From: Eubacterium sp. CAG:274
Lineage (GTDB): Bacteria; Bacillota; Clostridia; Lachnospirales; CAG-274
Direction: 5' to 3'
Length of the DNA stretch: 64,000 bases
Assembly: GCA_000432155.1 (NCBI GenBank)
Contig: FR888508.1
Location: forward strand, 96,041 to 160,040
Of the stretch, positions 25,086 through 34,405 are shown piece after piece. The translations under genes and the position numbers were made by a program. The first letter of the stretch is position 1, and every line of letters begins with the position of its first letter. The notes below the pieces were generated by a model, which was not told the DNA's origin, searched no databases, and worked only from the letters and a program-made list of their open reading frames with translations.

Positions 25086-26027
25086 TTAATACTCTGACTT
25101 TCTAATATTTCTAGCTAAAATTCTATTGTAGCCTACCCATTTTCCTGTTGTTTGATTTTCTTCAATAGCTGTTTCAAACATTTTTACCTTTGCATCTGTA
25201 TCATCAGCACAATGAAGTATAAAAGCCTCAATAGTTTTTGGCAACTTTGGAGAACCATATTCAAACTCTCCATGGTGTGCTAAAATACAATGTTGCATAA
25301 GAGATTTTAACTGATGAGGGAAGCCCTCTACCTTATCAGCCTCTTTGCCCAAAAATTCACATCCCATTACAATATGGCCTAATAACTCGCCATCATCTGT
25401 ATATTCCACATTAGGGAACTCTGATAATTCCTTAATTTTTGAAATATCGTGAAGTAAAGCACAAGCTATAAGCATATCCCTATTTACATTTTCATAGTGA
25501 CCTGCCATAAAATCACATAAATCTGTAACAGAAAGAGTATGCTCGATAAGTCCACCTAAATAGTTATGGTGCATTGTCTTTGCAGCTGTATGCTTTTTAA
25601 AACTATTTGCAATATCTGTATTTTTAACAAAAATATTAGTTAATAATTCCTTGATATATTTGTCATTAACAGACTTTATGTAATCTGTAACACGATTAAA
25701 CATCTCGTTTACATCTTTTTTAGTTGATGGAACATAGTCCTCCTCAAAATATTCTCCCTCTTGAGCACGCCTTATTTTCTTAATATTTAATTGGAGGTCA
25801 TTATTAAAGGTTTGAACACTAGCATCAATTTTAATAAAATCTCCTTCTTCAAAACTTTGAATATTTTTATTTATATCCCAAACCTTACCGTTAATAGTAC
25901 CTGTTTTATCTAAAAGTGTAAGTGAAAGATAATTTTTACCATTTTTAGACTTAAAAGTCTGTTTTTGCTTGCATAAATAAAAATCTATTAAATTTTCGCC
26001 ATCGTGTAATGTATTAATATATCTCAT
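25086..26027 (-). CDS. yhaM: YhaM-family 3'-5' exoribonuclease (OB-fold plus HD)
   Basis: A 313-residue cytoplasmic nuclease. An N-terminal OB-fold (about 10-90, with SLTLLDKTGTINGKVWD) precedes an HD phosphohydrolase domain: MHHNYLGGLIEHT, then ALLHDISKI and LAHHGEFEYGSP, supplying the metal-binding His/Asp set. YhaM shortens RNA 3' ends in Firmicutes. The in-frame start at 26048 is rejected because GGAGG sits just before the ATG at 26027. It lies one base upstream of rlmD. Confidence 0.87.
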   Translation of the reverse strand: MRYINTLHDGENLIDFYLCKQKQTFKSKNGKNYLSLTLLDKTGTINGKVWDINKNIQSFEEGDFIKIDASVQTFNNDLQLNIKKIRRAQEGEYFEEDYVPSTKKDVNEMFNRVTDYIKSVNDKYIKELLTNIFVKNTDIANSFKKHTAAKTMHHNYLGGLIEHTLSVTDLCDFMAGHYENVNRDMLIACALLHDISKIKELSEFPNVEYTDDGELLGHIVMGCEFLGKEADKVEGFPHQLKSLMQHCILAHHGEFEYGSPKLPKTIEAFILHCADDTDAKVKMFETAIEENQTTGKWVGYNRILARNIRKSEY

Positions 26028-26141
26028 ATATCCTCCATAATATACCAATAGTTAAACGCTATAAAGTCATAGCTAAAACTGCAATTTCCTATCTAATTAT
26101 TATACATTAAAGTTAGCATAAATACCAGTATTTTTTATTAA

Positions 26142-26170
26142 TTGCAATCCTCAACAAAATGCTGTATAAT
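26142..26170 (+). promoter_or_regulatory. Promoter of the 26214 gene
   Basis: TTGCAA (26142-26147) and TATAAT (26165-26170) separated by exactly 17 bases, followed by a leader of about 35 bases with AGGAG before the ATG. Confidence 0.75.
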
Positions 26171-26213
26171 TAATTAGAAATGGACGCAATTAAAAGCATA
26201 GGAGATTTTTATA

Positions 26214-26834
26214 ATGATAAAATTTGAAAAGACATTTACAATGAACTTTGAAAATGCCATTAGAGGTGCTAGAAACCCAATGAACAGTTGGGCAAAAATA
26301 GATAGCTACACTAAAGAAGATGGCACTTTCGTTTTTGGTGAAAATGATTTAGGTCTTGCAAAAAGACTTTGCAAGGCTGGTTCAGACCACAGAAAATTTA
26401 TAAGACAGATTTTTATTTCTGTTGATATTACCGCCCCTATGTACTGGTGGAAAGAATATGACACATACAAGGTAGGTACTGTTGCAAACTCAACAAGTAC
26501 AATGCACAAAATACATTCTAAACCTTTTGAAATTGATGACTTTAGCCACGATAAACTTATCCCGTCTGCTAAAAAAGCTTTAGAAATTTTTATTAAGGAA
26601 TTAGAAAGTCTTAGACAAAACTTTGTAGAAACAAAGGATAAAGACCAGTGGTACAGCATAATTCAGCTTTTACCATCAAGCTACAACCAGACTAGAACTT
26701 GTACTTTCTCATATGAAAATGTAAGAGCTATGTACTTTGCCAGAAAGAGCCATAAGCTTGATGAATGGCGTCAGTTCTGTAAATGGGCAGAAGAATTACC
26801 ATACTTCAAAGAATTGTTTTTAGAAAATGAATAA
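26214..26834 (+). CDS. Conserved hypothetical protein, possibly a remote ThyX-like protein
   Basis: A 206-residue soluble protein, one of few plus-strand genes here, with its own promoter and terminator. The strongest feature is SDHRKFIRQI followed by VDITAPMYWWKEYDTYKVG, then the STSTMHKIH segment. Arg/His-rich and Trp-rich blocks in this order recur in small Firmicute and phage proteins. My tentative link is a distant relation to flavin-dependent thymidylate synthase, based on the DHR...R block only. The full ThyX signature RHRxxSxNxxSxRY is not present. Function should be treated as unknown. Confidence 0.6.
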   Translation: MIKFEKTFTMNFENAIRGARNPMNSWAKIDSYTKEDGTFVFGENDLGLAKRLCKAGSDHRKFIRQIFISVDITAPMYWWKEYDTYKVGTVANSTSTMHKIHSKPFEIDDFSHDKLIPSAKKALEIFIKELESLRQNFVETKDKDQWYSIIQLLPSSYNQTRTCTFSYENVRAMYFARKSHKLDEWRQFCKWAEELPYFKELFLENE

Positions 26835-26841
26835 TATAATT

Positions 26842-26878
26842 TAACTGGTGTAGAATTTCTACACCAGTTATCTTTTTT
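26842..26878 (+). terminator. Terminator of the 26214 gene
   Basis: A 13-base perfect stem, TAACTGGTGTAGA/TCTACACCAGTTA (26842-26854, 26858-26870), then a six-T run. Confidence 0.85.
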
Positions 26879-26885
26879 AAATAAA

Positions 26886-26943
26886 AAATAAGCCGACTGC
26901 ATCAAGTATACTTTTTATACCTTTGCATTCGGCTTATTTTTTT
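26886..26943. terminator. Bidirectional terminator hairpin
   Basis: AAATAAGCCGA (26886-26896) and TCGGCTTATTT (26929-26939), with T-rich tails on both strands. It separates the plus-strand 26214 gene from the convergent sugar transporter gene. Confidence 0.6.
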
Positions 26944-27031
26944 ACAAACCCAACCTCATATTGGAATTGCCATTTGTTAATCAGTAGATTTTTCAATATT
27001 GTCTTAAAATGATTTATTCTAAAGTAAATCA

Positions 27032-27060
27032 GCCAACAGCACAGTTAATGGACTGTTGGC
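27032..27060 (-). terminator. Possible terminator of the sugar symporter gene
   Basis: GCCAACAG (27032-27039) pairs with CTGTTGGC (27053-27060), 39 bases past the symporter stop. The T-tract is weak. Confidence 0.45.
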
Positions 27061-27098
27061 CAATAATAATCAAGATTTATGTATAGGAAATATTAATC

Positions 27099-28724
27099 CT
27101 ACCAAACACCATACATCTTAGTAAGCATTGCAACGATGAAAGCAATGAAGATGATGAGGCAAGCGATGTTCTTACCAGTGAAGAACTTAACACCCTGATG
27201 GTAACCCATATCGTTGTTACCAAAGCAAGCCTCATACTTGAAACCTGTAAGCTGTTCAAGAGTCTTCTTAACTTCTGGAGTAACATCTTCCATCTTACCA
27301 CCAGCATGAATTCTAGCAACTTCATCCTTAACAATCTGGTGAGTTCTATGGTCAAGCTTCATTCTAATTGTGAAGTAGATACCGATAATGGCAAGACCAC
27401 AAACACCAATTAATAATACGAGAAGAATTGCTGTAATAGCACTTTCAGGCTGATTGTCTGCCTTCTTGTCGAAACCATTAGCAGCAAGTACGAAACCTAA
27501 AGTCTGAACAACGATGAATCTCATAAGCTTACCAGCCATTGTCATCGCACCAGCGTAAACGCCTTCTCTTCTACGGTTAGTAACAACTTCATCAACATCG
27601 GCCATAAATGTATATGTACTCCATGGGATGTAGTAAACAGAACCAGTACCTAAACCAAAGATTGCTGTAATAGCAATAACGATTAACTTGTCTTCGTGTA
27701 AGTCGCCACCATGCATAGCACCGAAACCGATACCAACATAAGCTAAAACGGCAACGATAACAACTGCTAAAGCTAACATGTAAGGCTTCTTGAAACCAAT
27801 CTTAGCAACTACAGCCATACAAATGAATGTAGAAATTAACTGTAAGATAGCTGACATTGAGTTCATTTCAGCAGCGAATGCCTTTTCATTATGAAGGGCA
27901 TAAACAACATAGTAAGTAAATGTTGATGCGAATAACCATTCAGCACCGAAACCGAAAAGGTACATACCTAAGTGGTGTCTGAAAGTCTTTAACTTTAATG
28001 TAGATAAGTTATCAATGTATAACTTCTTAAGGATTTCGCCTAAGCCTCTTGTGTCACTTTCTTCCTTAACTTCTTCAGGACTTCTTTCCCAAGAGTTAAT
28101 GTAAAGTAAGATAAGAGAAATCATCATAATTACACAGTATGTAACAGCTGTTGCAATATATGGTACAGGATTGTCATTTGCTTCACCATAAATAGAGAAG
28201 AAAAGAGCTGGGATACCAGAAGCAAGGAAGTTTGCAATCTTACCCATGGCAGCCTTAGAACCTGTAAGGTATGTTCTTGTATCGAAATCGCTTGTCATTT
28301 CTACAGCAAGTGTTTCGTAAGGAATCATAACACTTGTGTAAACAAGTTCGAATGCAAGGAATGTAATTAAGTGATACCAGAAGTTTGCACTTTCACTCCA
28401 ATTACCTGTTGGTAACCACATTAATGGGTAAATTAACATAAGTGGAATACCTAACAAGATGAAGAATCTACGACGACCAAACTTACGACCGATAGCTGTC
28501 TTGTAGAAGTTATCAGTAATGAAACCCATTACAGGGTTGAGGATTACATCTAAGAGTGTTGGAAGACCAACGATTGTACCAGCCTTAACTGGGTCTAACT
28601 GACAAACAGTTGTAAGGTAGATAAGAAGCCAAGCACTTGTAATTGCAAGTGGACCACTACCTAAAAGGTTACCACAGCCATATGAGAACTGTGTGAACCA
28701 AGTGATTTTTCTTGAATTTTTCAT
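27099..28724 (-). CDS. GPH-family sugar:cation symporter (MFS)
   Basis: A 541-residue membrane protein with about 12 hydrophobic helices. The N-terminal half has PTLLDVILNPVMGFITDN and the loop RRRFFILLGIPLMLIYP, typical of the glycoside-pentoside-hexuronide:cation symporters (MelB/XylP-like). It would import a glycoside with Na+ or H+. No glycosidase gene adjoins it, so the substrate is unknown. The C-terminal soluble stretch before the last helix (about 455-510) is longer than in MelB. Monocistronic, with a long 5' untranslated or spacer region. Confidence 0.85.
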   Translation of the reverse strand: MKNSRKITWFTQFSYGCGNLLGSGPLAITSAWLLIYLTTVCQLDPVKAGTIVGLPTLLDVILNPVMGFITDNFYKTAIGRKFGRRRFFILLGIPLMLIYPLMWLPTGNWSESANFWYHLITFLAFELVYTSVMIPYETLAVEMTSDFDTRTYLTGSKAAMGKIANFLASGIPALFFSIYGEANDNPVPYIATAVTYCVIMMISLILLYINSWERSPEEVKEESDTRGLGEILKKLYIDNLSTLKLKTFRHHLGMYLFGFGAEWLFASTFTYYVVYALHNEKAFAAEMNSMSAILQLISTFICMAVVAKIGFKKPYMLALAVVIVAVLAYVGIGFGAMHGGDLHEDKLIVIAITAIFGLGTGSVYYIPWSTYTFMADVDEVVTNRRREGVYAGAMTMAGKLMRFIVVQTLGFVLAANGFDKKADNQPESAITAILLVLLIGVCGLAIIGIYFTIRMKLDHRTHQIVKDEVARIHAGGKMEDVTPEVKKTLEQLTGFKYEACFGNNDMGYHQGVKFFTGKNIACLIIFIAFIVAMLTKMYGVW

Positions 28725-29280
28725 ACTAAATTCTCCTTTAGTTTCATATTTGGCAGACTTCGCATTGTCATACCAGAAATAACCCCTTTATACCTTTTAG
28801 AATAAATCATTTTAACGATAAAGCCTTTCCCCTATTCCAGTTGGCAATATCGAATAAAGACAACACCCTCTTTCCTAAATCAACATACTCACTTATACTA
28901 ACATATTTTACAATTTTTTTAAAGCCTTTTTTGAAAAAAATGTTGAAAAATTTGTAAATTTAACGAAAAATGCTCTATTATCAAGATTTTTTTGAACTCT
29001 TTTTCAAGTTTCAGCACAAAACTGACTATAAATTATTTCAAATTTCACAAAACCCTTGATTAAAAATAGATGAATAATCTCGTGACATATAAGTGAATTA
29101 CAAATATTAGTAATCAACATCTCATTCAAGATGTATAAGATAAGCATATAATAATAAATTTAATTAAGTTTTGTTAAACTTGTCTTAAATTTATATTACT
29201 ATATATAATATTACCACTAAATTAATAAATGTCAACCAATTTTTTGTAAATTTTTTATATTTTTTACAAATATCAATAAA
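28725..29280. other. Gene-free AT-rich region between the symporter and valS
   Basis: About 550 bases without a credible ORF on either strand. It contains poly-A/T tracts (28915-28945, 29240-29270) and a small ACATCT/AGATGT hairpin near 29118-29133. It must hold the symporter promoter, but I see no site with good boxes and spacing, and no riboswitch I recognise. Confidence 0.4.
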
Positions 29281-29310
29281 GACCCTTAGTAAAAATTTAT
29301 ACTAAGGGTC
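29281..29310 (-). terminator. Terminator downstream of valS
   Basis: GACCCTTAGTA (29281-29291) pairs with TACTAAGGGTC (29300-29310), 38 bases beyond the valS stop. T-rich sequence follows on both strands. Confidence 0.75.
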
Positions 29311-29347
29311 TTTTTCTATAAAAATTTATGCAACAAATATGTCAAGA

Positions 29348-31981
29348 TTACTTTAATCTTTCAATCTGTTCTTCTACAGCCTTGAGCATTGTAGAATATT
29401 TTTCCATTTTAGCCTTTTCTTCAGCAATAACCTTTTCAGGTGCTTTAGAAACAAAGCCCTGATTAGAAAGTTTCTTTTCTACTCTTTCAACTTCCTTAAT
29501 AAGTTTTTCTCTTTCCTTAGAAAGTCTTTCCTTTTCCTTAGCAATATCTACAAGTTCAGCAAATGGCATATAAATAACACCATTGTGAATTACTGTAGAA
29601 ACTGCATCATCATCAATACCAGTCTTATCAGCCTGAACTACAACTTCACTAGCATAAGCAAGTGTAGCAAAGAATACCTTACCATGTTCGAAAATATTTC
29701 TTACATCTTCGTTTTCACTTACTACAAATACCTTAGCCTTTTTGCTAGGAGCAACATTCATTTCAGCTCTGATATTTCTAATATTCTTAATGGCTTCTTT
29801 CATAAGCTCAATAGCCTTTTCGTCTTCTTCAAAATCAAATTCTGAAGTAAATTCTGGCCATTTAGAAAGCATAATTGTTTCTTCTTCTGACTGAATAGAA
29901 GTGAATATTTCTTCTGTAATAAATGGTTCAAATGGGTGGAGCATTTTAAGAGCATTAATAAGAACAGTCTTTAATGTCCAAAGGGCAGCCTCTCTTGTTT
30001 CATCTTCTTCATTATAGAGTCTAGGCTTAACCATTTCAATGTACCAGTCACAGTATTCGTCCCAAATAAAGTCATAAACTTTCTGTACAGCAATACCAAG
30101 TTCATAATTATCAAGGTTATCTGTAACTTCCTTTGCAAGAGTATTAACCTTGCTTAAAATCCACTTGTCAGCAGATGTAAGCTTACTCTTGTCAAGCTTA
30201 GGTTCAGAATCGCCAATGTGCATCATAACAAATCTGGCAGCATTCCAAAGCTTGTTACCAAAGTTTCTACTGTTATCCATTCTTGAATAGTAGAAACGCA
30301 TATCGTTACCAGGAGCATTACCTGTAATCAATGTAAGTCTTAAAGCATCAGCACCGTAATCCTTGATAACTTCCAATGGGTCAATACCATTACCAAGGGA
30401 CTTACTCATCTTTCTACCCTGTTCATCTCTTACAAGTCCATGGATAAGTACAGTCTTAAATGGCACTTCGCCCATCTGTTCCATAGCAGAGAATACCATT
30501 CTAACTACCCAGAAGAAAATAATATCATAACCTGTTACAAGTACACTTGTAGGGTAGAAATGCTTTAATTCTTCTGTCTGTTCTGGCCAACCTAAAGTTG
30601 AGAATGGCCATAACGCAGATGAGAACCAAGTATCAAGACAGTCTTCGTCCTGCTTAATATTTGTGCTACCACATTTTGGACAAGTCTTTGGAGCTTCTTT
30701 ACTAACAATAACTTCGCCACATTCACAGTAATAAGCTGGAATTCTGTGACCCCACCAAAGCTGTCTTGAAATACACCAATCGTGAATATCTTCAAGCCAA
30801 TGAGTATAAATCTTACCAAATCTATCTGGAACAAACTTTAAGTCCTTATTGTAATAAGCATCAAGAGCTGGCTTAGCAAGTTCTTCCATCTTTACAAACC
30901 ACTGCTTTTTAATAAGTGGTTCAATTACAGTATGACATCTATCGTGAACACCTACGGCATGGTTGATTTCTTCTTTTCTAATGAAAAGACCCATTTCGTC
31001 AAGTTCTTCTACAATCTGCTTTCTGGCATCGTATCTATCCATACCTTCAAACTTGCCACCATTAGCATTGATTGTACCGTCATCATTTAAAATATTAATC
31101 TTAGGAAGATTGTGTCTTTCGCCAACTTCAAAGTCGTTAGGGTCGTGAGCTGGAGTAATCTTAACAACACCAGTACCAAATTCCATATCAACATATTCAT
31201 CAGCAATAATTGGAATTTCTCTGTTTACAAAAGGAACTACACAAACCTTGCCTACAATATCCTTATATCTTTCATCATCTGGATGAACTGCAATAGCTGT
31301 ATCGCCAAGCATTGTTTCTGGTCTAGTTGTTGCAAACTCTAAGAATCTGTCAGTACCCTTAATAGGATATTTAATATGCCAAAAACCACCCTGCTTATCT
31401 TCGTGTTCAACTTCTGCATCAGAAATTGTAGTCTGACAAGTAGGACACCAGTTAATTAACTTTTCGCCCTGATAAATGTAGCCTTTTTCATATAACTTAC
31501 AGAAAACTGTGAGAACAGCATCAGAAAGACCTGCATCCATAGTAAATCTTTCTCTTTCCCAGTCACAAGAAGAACCAAGTTTTTTAAGCTGGTTAAGAAT
31601 AGTGCTACCGTATTCTTCTTTCCAAGCCCAAGCTCTCTTGAGGAAGCCTTCTCTACCAATATCTTCCTTTGTTAAACCTTCTTCACGCATTTTGTTTACA
31701 ATTTTAACTTCTGTTGAAATTGCAGCATGGTCTGTACCAGGGACCCAAAGTGCGTTATAGCCCTGCATTCTCTTCCAACGAATGAGAATATCCTGCATAG
31801 TGTTATCTAAAGCATGTCCCATATGAAGATGACCAGTAATGTTTGGTGGTGGAATTACGATTGTAAAAGGCTTTTTAGTCTTGTCCACCTCTGCGTGAAA
31901 ATAACCCTTGTCGAGCCAGTTCTGATAAATTCTGTCCTCAACTATTGAAGGGTCATAGTTTTTTGCTAATTCTTTACTCAT
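29348..31981 (-). CDS. valS: Valyl-tRNA synthetase
   Basis: An 877-residue class I synthetase that charges tRNA-Val. The HIGH-type motif is PPPNITGHLHMGHALD (about 39-54) and the KMSKS motif is GRKMSKSLGNGIDPL. An editing (CP1) domain lies between, and a C-terminal coiled coil (KEKERLSKEREKLIKEVERV) is typical of ValS. The in-frame start at 32002 is rejected because GGAGG is correctly spaced for the ATG at 31981. Expression is controlled by the T-box leader just upstream. Confidence 0.96.
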   Translation of the reverse strand: MSKELAKNYDPSIVEDRIYQNWLDKGYFHAEVDKTKKPFTIVIPPPNITGHLHMGHALDNTMQDILIRWKRMQGYNALWVPGTDHAAISTEVKIVNKMREEGLTKEDIGREGFLKRAWAWKEEYGSTILNQLKKLGSSCDWERERFTMDAGLSDAVLTVFCKLYEKGYIYQGEKLINWCPTCQTTISDAEVEHEDKQGGFWHIKYPIKGTDRFLEFATTRPETMLGDTAIAVHPDDERYKDIVGKVCVVPFVNREIPIIADEYVDMEFGTGVVKITPAHDPNDFEVGERHNLPKINILNDDGTINANGGKFEGMDRYDARKQIVEELDEMGLFIRKEEINHAVGVHDRCHTVIEPLIKKQWFVKMEELAKPALDAYYNKDLKFVPDRFGKIYTHWLEDIHDWCISRQLWWGHRIPAYYCECGEVIVSKEAPKTCPKCGSTNIKQDEDCLDTWFSSALWPFSTLGWPEQTEELKHFYPTSVLVTGYDIIFFWVVRMVFSAMEQMGEVPFKTVLIHGLVRDEQGRKMSKSLGNGIDPLEVIKDYGADALRLTLITGNAPGNDMRFYYSRMDNSRNFGNKLWNAARFVMMHIGDSEPKLDKSKLTSADKWILSKVNTLAKEVTDNLDNYELGIAVQKVYDFIWDEYCDWYIEMVKPRLYNEEDETREAALWTLKTVLINALKMLHPFEPFITEEIFTSIQSEEETIMLSKWPEFTSEFDFEEDEKAIELMKEAIKNIRNIRAEMNVAPSKKAKVFVVSENEDVRNIFEHGKVFFATLAYASEVVVQADKTGIDDDAVSTVIHNGVIYMPFAELVDIAKEKERLSKEREKLIKEVERVEKKLSNQGFVSKAPEKVIAEEKAKMEKYSTMLKAVEEQIERLK

Positions 31982-32019
31982 TTTTACCTCCAAAAATATC
32001 ATTAGTTACATATTTATAT

Positions 32020-32262
32020 AAAAAAAGATGCTTTCATCTAACAAAGGACGAAAGCATCGCGGTACCACCTTAATTCCTGCTTACACAGGCACTTAAATGA
32101 TTTAACGCAATCCTACGCCAGACCTAACTATTCAGCCTGATGACTCCAAAGCTACCTTCACTATCACTTTTCTCAATGTGCATCTCAGCCTATGTACACA
32201 AATCTCTGTCAGATGTTAATAGTTACTCCTCTTTTTCTCAGTCAAAACAATATATCTATCAA
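32020..32262 (-). ncRNA. T-box riboswitch of valS
   Basis: The minus-strand leader contains the T-box sequence AAGGTGGTACCGCG (complement of 32058-32071), immediately followed by a terminator hairpin GATGCTTTC/GAAAGCATC (32027-32058) with a run of T. Upstream is Stem I with a GAGTA-type internal-loop motif and a GAAGGTAGC segment, where GTA is a plausible valine specifier codon. Uncharged tRNA-Val should stabilise the antiterminator and allow valS transcription. The specifier assignment is inference. Confidence 0.92.
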
Positions 32263-32266
32263 GCAA

Positions 32267-32509
32267 TTAGCTTAAAAATTCAACAATAGCTTCAAGGGCT
32301 TCTTCTTCGTCTGGACCGTCAGCTGAAATAACAACATCGTGACCTACAAGATTACCAATTGAAATTACACCCATAATACTCTTTAAATTTATATTTTTAT
32401 TATCCATCTGTAAATGGAGTTCACTAGCATATCTGCCAGCAGTCTGAACAAGCATAGCGATAGGTCTTTCTACAAGACTTGTACCAACAACTAATTCCTT
32501 TTTACTCAT
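32267..32509 (-). CDS. crh: Crh-like HPr-family protein lacking the phosphocarrier histidine
   Basis: An 80-residue HPr-fold protein. Where HPr has GLHARP with the PEP-phosphorylated His15, this protein has SLVERP, so position 13 is Val. The regulatory serine is kept in LKSIMG (Ser44, equivalent to Ser46), the target of HPr kinase. Crh of Bacillus likewise replaces the His (with Gln) and lies after whiA. It therefore should not transfer phosphate in the PTS but could act as a CcpA co-regulator when Ser-phosphorylated. It overlaps whiA by eight bases, so the two are cotranslated. Confidence 0.82.
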   Translation of the reverse strand: MSKKELVVGTSLVERPIAMLVQTAGRYASELHLQMDNKNINLKSIMGVISIGNLVGHDVVISADGPDEEEALEAIVEFLS

Positions 32510-33419
32510 TTTGCATTTCCCCCTTTAATTCAGAAGCCATTTCACATATTTTATTTAATCTATGATTTACACCAGACTTTCCAATAGGTGGGTCAACCAA
32601 CTCCCCTAAAGCTTTAAGACTAGCGTCTGGATTTTTCAATCTAGCAATAGCCATAGTCCTTAAATTGTCCGGCAAAAAATCTAAACCGACAGTATTTTTT
32701 ATATATTCTATTGCCTCCGACTGTCTCACAGAGGCAGACACTATTTTATTGAGATTAGCGGTTTCGCAATTAACTTTTCTGTTAATATTATTTCTTACTT
32801 CCTTTATAACTCTCAGATTTTCAAATTCTAAAAGTGCCTTGTGAGCAGACATAATATTAAGCAAATCAACTAATTGCTCGCCCTCTTTATAATATACAAC
32901 AAAATAGGTTTTTCTTTCAATGATTTTTCCATCAATGCCAAACTCAGAAATAATTTCTTTCAAGTCTGTCATAAGGTCATAATCACTACTAACAAACTCC
33001 ATATGATACTGCTTGTTAGGGTCAGCAACAGACCCACAGGCAACAAAACTAGCCCTTACAAAGGCTCGTTTACAGCACATCGAAGAAACAACAGAGGGGT
33101 CAACTACATAACCATAATCTGACCAGCCTCTGTCTTTAACTTTAGTATTTTCAATTATTTTTTGCACAAGGTCACTATCATCAATAACTATTTCATTACC
33201 TTTGATACTTACTTCTACCTCATACAATTTATATATTAATGCTTTAGCCCTATTTAAAACAGCTTTCACACTATCTCGAATTACAATATTAAACCCATTG
33301 TCACTACCAAACAACTCTCCACAGAATAAAATATATGCTGTAAGTTCGGCATTAAGACAATGAAAATTTCTTTCTTCGTAATCAAGTATTTCATTTTTAA
33401 CTTCAGTTGAAAATGACAT
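32502..33419 (-). CDS. whiA: DNA-binding protein WhiA
   Basis: A 305-residue WhiA with an N-terminal LAGLIDADG-derived domain (CCKRAFVRASFVACGSV) and a C-terminal helix-turn-helix (SLKALGELVDPPIGKSGVNHR, read as ALGELVDPP and KSGVNHR). WhiA affects division and chromosome segregation in Firmicutes. Gene order rapZ-whiA-crh follows the Bacillus yvc operon, except that yvcK, normally between rapZ and whiA, is missing from the 100-base gap. Confidence 0.93.
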   Translation of the reverse strand: MSFSTEVKNEILDYEERNFHCLNAELTAYILFCGELFGSDNGFNIVIRDSVKAVLNRAKALIYKLYEVEVSIKGNEIVIDDSDLVQKIIENTKVKDRGWSDYGYVVDPSVVSSMCCKRAFVRASFVACGSVADPNKQYHMEFVSSDYDLMTDLKEIISEFGIDGKIIERKTYFVVYYKEGEQLVDLLNIMSAHKALLEFENLRVIKEVRNNINRKVNCETANLNKIVSASVRQSEAIEYIKNTVGLDFLPDNLRTMAIARLKNPDASLKALGELVDPPIGKSGVNHRLNKICEMASELKGEMQNE

Positions 33420-33519
33420 ATAACCACCGTCTGACCTACTTGCAGTCAGAACAACCGCAAAGATTTTATTTTGATGTTTTGTATCTTAACTTAGCAAAAT
33501 CATTATTAAGTAAAGTATA

Positions 33520-34389
33520 CTATCTCTTTGCGTCTTTGTCAATATCTCGGTGGGCTATTACCACACTATGACCAGTCCTTTTGAGATTATTGTACAATTC
33601 GTTAGCCAATGTTACACTTCTATGCTTTCCACCTGTGCAACCTATACCAATTACAAGTTGATTTTTGCCCTCTTTAATATAATTTGGTATAAGAAATTCT
33701 ACCATATCGTTTAATTTTTTAGAAAATTCTTTAGCTTCGTCCCATTGCATTACATAATCCCTGACAGCTACATCGTTGCCAGTAAGGTGCTTTAATTCTG
33801 CTATATAAAATGGATTTGGAATAAAACGCACATCAAACACAAGGTCACAATCTGCTGGTATTCCATACTTAAATCCGAAACTAAGAACTGTTATCATAAG
33901 ACTTTCAAATCTGTCATCATCAAGGAATATAGAAGAAAGTTGTACCCTTAATTCCCTTGTAAGCATATTTGAAGTATTAATTATAAAGTCCGCTCTTGTT
34001 TTAATATCTCGGAGAAGTTCTCGTTCTCTCTTAATTCCCATTATAATTCTTTCGCCCTTTACCGCAAGGGGATGAGAACGCCTAGTTTCTTTATACCTTT
34101 TAAGTAAAACTTCATCGCTACAATCCAAAAAGAGAATTTCATACTTACTTGTTTCACTTCTAACTTCGTTTAAGAAATTAAAAAGCTCTCCAAAAAGTCT
34201 GCCACCTCTAATATCAATGCCTAATGCCACTTTGTCCATTCCTGAATTTGGGCTTTCACAAAGTTCCACAAACTTTGGAATAAGACTTGGAGGAAGATTA
34301 TCTACACAAAAAAAGCCTATATCTTCCAAAAATTTAAGTACGGTACTTTTTCCTGCACCAGACATACCTGTTACTATTATAAAACGCAT
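33520..34389 (-). CDS. rapZ: RNase adapter / nucleotide-binding protein RapZ (YvcJ)
   Basis: A 289-residue P-loop protein. Walker A is GMSGAGKS at residues 8-15, and the conserved C-terminal block includes IGIGCTGGKHRSV and HRD. The family binds nucleotide; in Proteobacteria it adapts RNase E to small RNAs, while in Bacillus YvcJ affects competence. It follows murB by 16 bases. The ATG at 34389 has a strong GGAGG site. Confidence 0.94.
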   Translation of the reverse strand: MRFIIVTGMSGAGKSTVLKFLEDIGFFCVDNLPPSLIPKFVELCESPNSGMDKVALGIDIRGGRLFGELFNFLNEVRSETSKYEILFLDCSDEVLLKRYKETRRSHPLAVKGERIIMGIKRERELLRDIKTRADFIINTSNMLTRELRVQLSSIFLDDDRFESLMITVLSFGFKYGIPADCDLVFDVRFIPNPFYIAELKHLTGNDVAVRDYVMQWDEAKEFSKKLNDMVEFLIPNYIKEGKNQLVIGIGCTGGKHRSVTLANELYNNLKRTGHSVVIAHRDIDKDAKR

Positions 34390-34405
34390 AGGCTTTCCTC
34401 CTTTT

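Noticed and set aside
27077..27355. Alternate-frame ORF inside the end of the sugar symporter
   Set aside because: Leu/Arg-rich shadow of the symporter's last helices; no independent start signals.
28725..29280. Possible riboswitch or RNA gene in the long gap upstream of the symporter
   Set aside because: I could find no conserved RNA motif, no strong stem-loop and no tRNA-like sequence there.
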